DNA of 7,312 nucleotides from Propionibacteriaceae bacterium. GTDB taxonomy: Bacteria; Actinomycetota; Actinomycetes; Propionibacteriales; Propionibacteriaceae. Below the pieces are notes generated by a model. It was not told the origin of the DNA and searched no databases. It saw nothing but the letters and a program-made list of their open reading frames with translations. Each line of letters begins with the position of its first letter. Positions within the stretch are counted from its first letter, which is position 1. The position numbers and the translations under genes are program-made. The DNA lies in NCBI GenBank assembly GCA_031268065.1, contig JAIRXX010000180.1, forward strand, positions 1-7,312, read 5' to 3'. Positions 4,606-7,312 of the stretch are shown piece after piece.

Positions 4606-5373
4606 CTAGGCGTTGGCCCGCGCCGCTTGGATAAAACGGTCGTACCCCTCGACTTCCAGATTCTCGGCCAACTCCGCGCCGCCCTCGGCCACGATGTGGC
4701 CGTCCACAAACACATGCACAAAATCCGGCTTTATGTAATTGAGGATGCGGGTGTAATGGGTTATCAGCAAAACTCCGCGGTCCCCCTGCGCCGAATAGCG
4801 GTTGACCCCTTCGCTGACTATCCGCAGCGCGTCAATGTCCAAGCCGGAGTCAGTCTCGTCTAAAACGGCGAATTTCGGATTGAGCAATTCCAATTGGACG
4901 ATCTCATTGCGCTTCTTCTCCCCCCCGGAGAAACCCTCGTTCAAGGAGCGGGAGCTAAAGGTGACGTCCAGCCCCAATTGCTCCATCGCCCGATTCACTT
5001 CCTTCACCCAGGCCCGCACTTTCGGCGGCTCGCCGTCCAAAGCGGTCTTCGCGGTGCGCAAGAAATTGGCCACCGACACGCCGGGCACCTCGATTGGATA
5101 CTGCATCGCCAGAAATAGCCCCGCCTTGGCCCGCTGGTCCACGCTCAACTCCGACAACTCCACGCCGTCCAGCTTCACCGACCCACGGGTGATCTTGTAT
5201 TTCGGATGCCCGGCGATCGAATAAGCCATCGTCGACTTTCCCGAACCGTTCGGCCCCATGATCGCGTGGACCTCTCCAGAGCTGATGGTGAGGTTTACCC
5301 CCTTCAGGATCTCCTTCGGGCCGGATTCGGTATCGACCTCGACGTGCAAATCTTTGATGACAAGCGATGACAT
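4606..5373 (-). CDS. sufC: SufC, ABC-type ATPase of the SUF scaffold
   Basis: This 255-residue soluble ATPase binds SufB and SufD and drives the conformational change for cluster assembly. Visible are Walker A GPNGSGKST (40-48), the Q-loop Gln91 (LAMQYP), the signature FSGGEKKRNEIVQ (148-160), Walker B FAVLDETDSGLD (168-179) and the switch His206 (ITHY). The SGGEKKR form of the signature and the ETDSGLD sequence are SufC-specific. It has no membrane segment. The ATG at 5373 sits three bases behind the sufD stop, and its ribosome site AGGAG lies inside the 3' end of sufD. Length is that expected for SufC. Confidence 0.96.
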   Translation of the reverse strand: MSSLVIKDLHVEVDTESGPKEILKGVNLTISSGEVHAIMGPNGSGKSTMAYSIAGHPKYKITRGSVKLDGVELSELSVDQRAKAGLFLAMQYPIEVPGVSVANFLRTAKTALDGEPPKVRAWVKEVNRAMEQLGLDVTFSSRSLNEGFSGGEKKRNEIVQLELLNPKFAVLDETDSGLDIDALRIVSEGVNRYSAQGDRGVLLITHYTRILNYIKPDFVHVFVDGHIVAEGGAELAENLEVEGYDRFIQAARANA

Positions 5374-5376
5374 TGG

Positions 5377-6591
5377 TTATTTCTCCTGGTTTGGACTGGA
5401 CACGGCGGCTTGCAGCTCTTTCTCCACAGCGGCCAACAGCCGCTGCTCGACCTCGGGCACCTGGATGCGGCGGATTATGTCCACAAAGAAACCGTGGACC
5501 ACCAAACGGCGGGCCTCATCTTCTGGGATGCCGCGCGAACGCAGATAGAACAACTGCTCATCGTCAAAACGCCCGGTGGTTGAAGAATGCCCCGCCCCCC
5601 GGATTTCACCGGTTTCGATCTCCAAATTGGGTACGGACTCGGCCCGGCACCCATCGGTGAGCACGAGATTTTTATTGGACTCGTAGGTGGAGATATTCTC
5701 AGCCACTTTGCGGATGAGCACATCCCCGACCCAGACGGCCTGCGCCCCCTGGCCCTGCAAAGCCCCCCGGTAATCGACGTTGGAAACAGTATTGGGCTGG
5801 TTGTGGTCCACGAAGAGGCGATGCTCGACGTGTTGGGCGGCGTTCACGAAATAGACGCCGAATTGCTCCAACTCCCCGCCTGGACCGGCATAGGAGGCAG
5901 TCTCCATCAACCGGATCAAGCTGCCGCCGAGGCTGGCCGTGACCGACTTCACCTTGGCATCGGCGCCGATGCGGAAGGAATGCTGCCCAGCGTGGATGGC
6001 GCCGTCGTCCCAATCCTGCAAGCTGACGAAATTGAGCGTCGCGCCCTCGCCCACCAGCACCGACACCGACGAGCCGTAGCGGGCCGCCCCAGTATGCCGC
6101 AGCACCACGGTGGCCCGCGCCCGCGCCCCGATCCGGAAGACCAAATGCCCAAAGACCGTACTCTGCGCGTCCGCGCCGTTCAGCCCGATGACAACCGGGC
6201 CGTCCAGGGCGACATCCGCCGGCACATCGATCAGCGCCACCCGGCCAGCCCTGTTCACCGCCATCGCGCTCACCCGGTCCATCGGCGCCGGAATGCCGAG
6301 GGCTTTGGCCTCATCCAGGCCAATCTCGCCCAGCGCCACCCCGGACGGCAGCCGCGATTCCCAAGCCAGCGAGCCGGTGCCGCCCGCGCCGTTGAACAAA
6401 TCCCGCAGCGGTTCCAGCGGGGTGAACCGCCAGACCTCCTCTTTGCCGCCCGGCACCGGATGATCGGCCAAATCGAAAGACGGCCTGGGATGCAGATGGG
6501 ACTTTGGCGTGGTCGAAAGCTCGCTGAGAGGGGATGCCGGACCAGACGCCGACGGCCTGGCTTTGTCCGCGATTGACCGCAGCTCGCTCAT
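5377..6591 (-). CDS. sufD: SufD, SUF scaffold subunit
   Basis: This 404-residue partner of SufB in the SufBC2D complex has a variable N-terminus followed by a WRFTPLEPL motif (54-62). Next come beta-helix repeats and the C-terminal SufB/SufD core: [20 protein letters not shown] (250-269), [20 protein letters not shown], and [20 protein letters not shown] (334-353). His335 aligns with the functional His360 of E. coli SufD, but the neighbouring E. coli Cys358 corresponds to Ala333 here. The ATG overlaps the sufB stop in an ATGA. The paralogous DEQLFYLxSRG stretch also occurs in SufB, as expected. Length and order identify it as SufD, not a second SufB. Confidence 0.95.
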   Translation of the reverse strand: MSELRSIADKARPSASGPASPLSELSTTPKSHLHPRPSFDLADHPVPGGKEEVWRFTPLEPLRDLFNGAGGTGSLAWESRLPSGVALGEIGLDEAKALGIPAPMDRVSAMAVNRAGRVALIDVPADVALDGPVVIGLNGADAQSTVFGHLVFRIGARARATVVLRHTGAARYGSSVSVLVGEGATLNFVSLQDWDDGAIHAGQHSFRIGADAKVKSVTASLGGSLIRLMETASYAGPGGELEQFGVYFVNAAQHVEHRLFVDHNQPNTVSNVDYRGALQGQGAQAVWVGDVLIRKVAENISTYESNKNLVLTDGCRAESVPNLEIETGEIRGAGHSSTTGRFDDEQLFYLRSRGIPEDEARRLVVHGFFVDIIRRIQVPEVEQRLLAAVEKELQAAVSSPNQEK

Positions 6592-7312
6592 CCGACCGCC
6601 CCTTCCATTTGCAGCTCGATCAATCGGTTCAATTCCAAGGCGTATTCCATCGGCAGCTCCCTGGCTATCGGCTCTACGAAGCCGCGCACGATCATCGCCA
6701 TCGCCTCATCCTCCCCCAGCCCCCGGCTCATCAGGTAAAAGAGCTGGTCCGCGCTGACTTTGGAGACGGTGGCCTCGTGGGCCATCGACACGTCGTCCTC
6801 GCGCACATCGACATAGGGATAGGTGTCGGAGCGGGAGACCTGATCGACCAGCAGCGCGTCGCATTTAACGCTGGACGCCGAGTGGTGCGCCCCCTGCTTT
6901 ACGTGGACCAACCCCCGGTAGGAAGACCGCCCGCCACCCATCGCCACTGACTTGGAGACGATGGAACTGGAGGTGTGCGGCGCCAGGTGGACCATCTTCG
7001 ACCCGGCATCCTGATGCTGCCCGGCGCTGGCGAAGGCTATCGACAGGGTTTCCCCGCGAGCATGCTCCCCGAGCAGGTACACCGCTGGATATTTCATCGT
7101 CACCTTGGAACCGATGTTCCCATCGATCCACTCCATCGTCGCCCCCTCGGAGCAGGCCGCCCGCTTGGTGACCAGGTTGTAGACGTTGGTGGACCAGTTC
7201 TGGATCGTCGTGTAGCGCACCCGCGCGTTCTTCTTGACGATAATCTCCACCACGGCGGCGTGCAGCGAATCGGACTTGTAGATGGGCGCGGTGCAGCCTT
7301 CCACATAGTGAA
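6588..7312 (-). CDS. sufB: SufB, C-terminal half (cut by window edge)
   Basis: This is the C-terminal roughly 240 residues of the SUF scaffold protein on which clusters are built; the rest lies to the right of 7312. The frame runs to the window edge without a start. The last visible codons read [17 protein letters not shown], so the GTG at 7304-7302 is an internal valine. Key residues seen are the cysteine at 6863-6861 (SSVKCDALL), which aligns with the catalytic Cys405 of E. coli SufB, and His-Glu in [19 protein letters not shown] (codons 6779-6774), which align with His433-Glu434. The stop TGA overlaps the sufD ATG by 4 bp. The operon promoter and any sufR lie outside this window. Confidence 0.95.
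   Translation of the reverse strand, partial: HYVEGCTAPIYKSDSLHAAVVEIIVKKNARVRYTTIQNWSTNVYNLVTKRAACSEGATMEWIDGNIGSKVTMKYPAVYLLGEHARGETLSIAFASAGQHQDAGSKMVHLAPHTSSSIVSKSVAMGGGRSSYRGLVHVKQGAHHSASSVKCDALLVDQVSRSDTYPYVDVREDDVSMAHEATVSKVSADQLFYLMSRGLGEDEAMAMIVRGFVEPIARELPMEYALELNRLIELQMEGAVG

Noticed and set aside
5587..6576. A 329-codon plus-strand open frame
   Set aside because: It is antisense to sufD with low-complexity shadow composition, no ribosome site I trust, and no recognisable domain.
6588..7304. SufB starting at the GTG of 7304
   Set aside because: The codons before it (His-Tyr) continue the conserved [11 protein letters not shown] motif, so this is an internal valine and the gene runs off the window.

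Overview
The window looks like chromosomal DNA of a high-GC Gram-positive bacterium (Actinomycetota). The basis is the operon order sufB-sufD-sufC-sufS-sufU-sufT on one strand, a group II cysteine desulfurase paired with SufU rather than SufE, GC-rich codon use, and promoters that fit leaderless transcripts. I cannot name the genus. Nothing resembles a tRNA, rRNA, CRISPR array or transposase gene.

Right part (2437-7312, minus strand): a compact SUF iron-sulfur cluster operon, read right to left. sufB is cut by the window edge, then come sufD, sufC, sufS, sufU and sufT. Neighbours overlap by 4-8 bp or sit 3-30 bp apart, so they should be co-transcribed and partly translationally coupled. SufS takes sulfur from cysteine, SufU accepts it, the SufBCD scaffold/ATPase builds the cluster, and SufT (DUF59/MIP18) helps maturation. 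All diagnostic residues I looked for are present, except that the scaffold cysteine of E. coli SufD is alanine here.

Middle part (about 480-2310): a cluster of toxin-antitoxin (TA) genes. Two paralogous HigBA-like modules (Gp49-like RelE/ParE toxin followed by an XRE antitoxin) are divergent. Each starts a few bases after the same decamer GTGTATACTG. The minus-strand module looks intact. The plus-strand toxin is broken by one extra G near 1770-1771, while its antitoxin is intact. A Phd/YefM antitoxin lies behind the minus-strand module and has no visible toxin.

Left part (1-479): a scar. Bases 1-83 are a near-identical copy of an internal piece of sufU (2876-2958). They are joined through 10 unmatched bases to a 93%-identical copy of the front of the minus-strand antitoxin gene (94-287 against 953-1146). 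Upstream of this broken copy lie a run of nine C and three AACTKGATAA boxes spaced exactly 23 bp apart.

Taken together, the window is a normal SUF operon next to a rearranging and partly decayed TA cluster. I do not see a convincing new multi-gene system. The best leads are the sufU/antitoxin chimera with its one-sided G-to-A differences, the 23-bp-spaced boxes, and the divergent paralogous TA modules with matched leaderless promoters.
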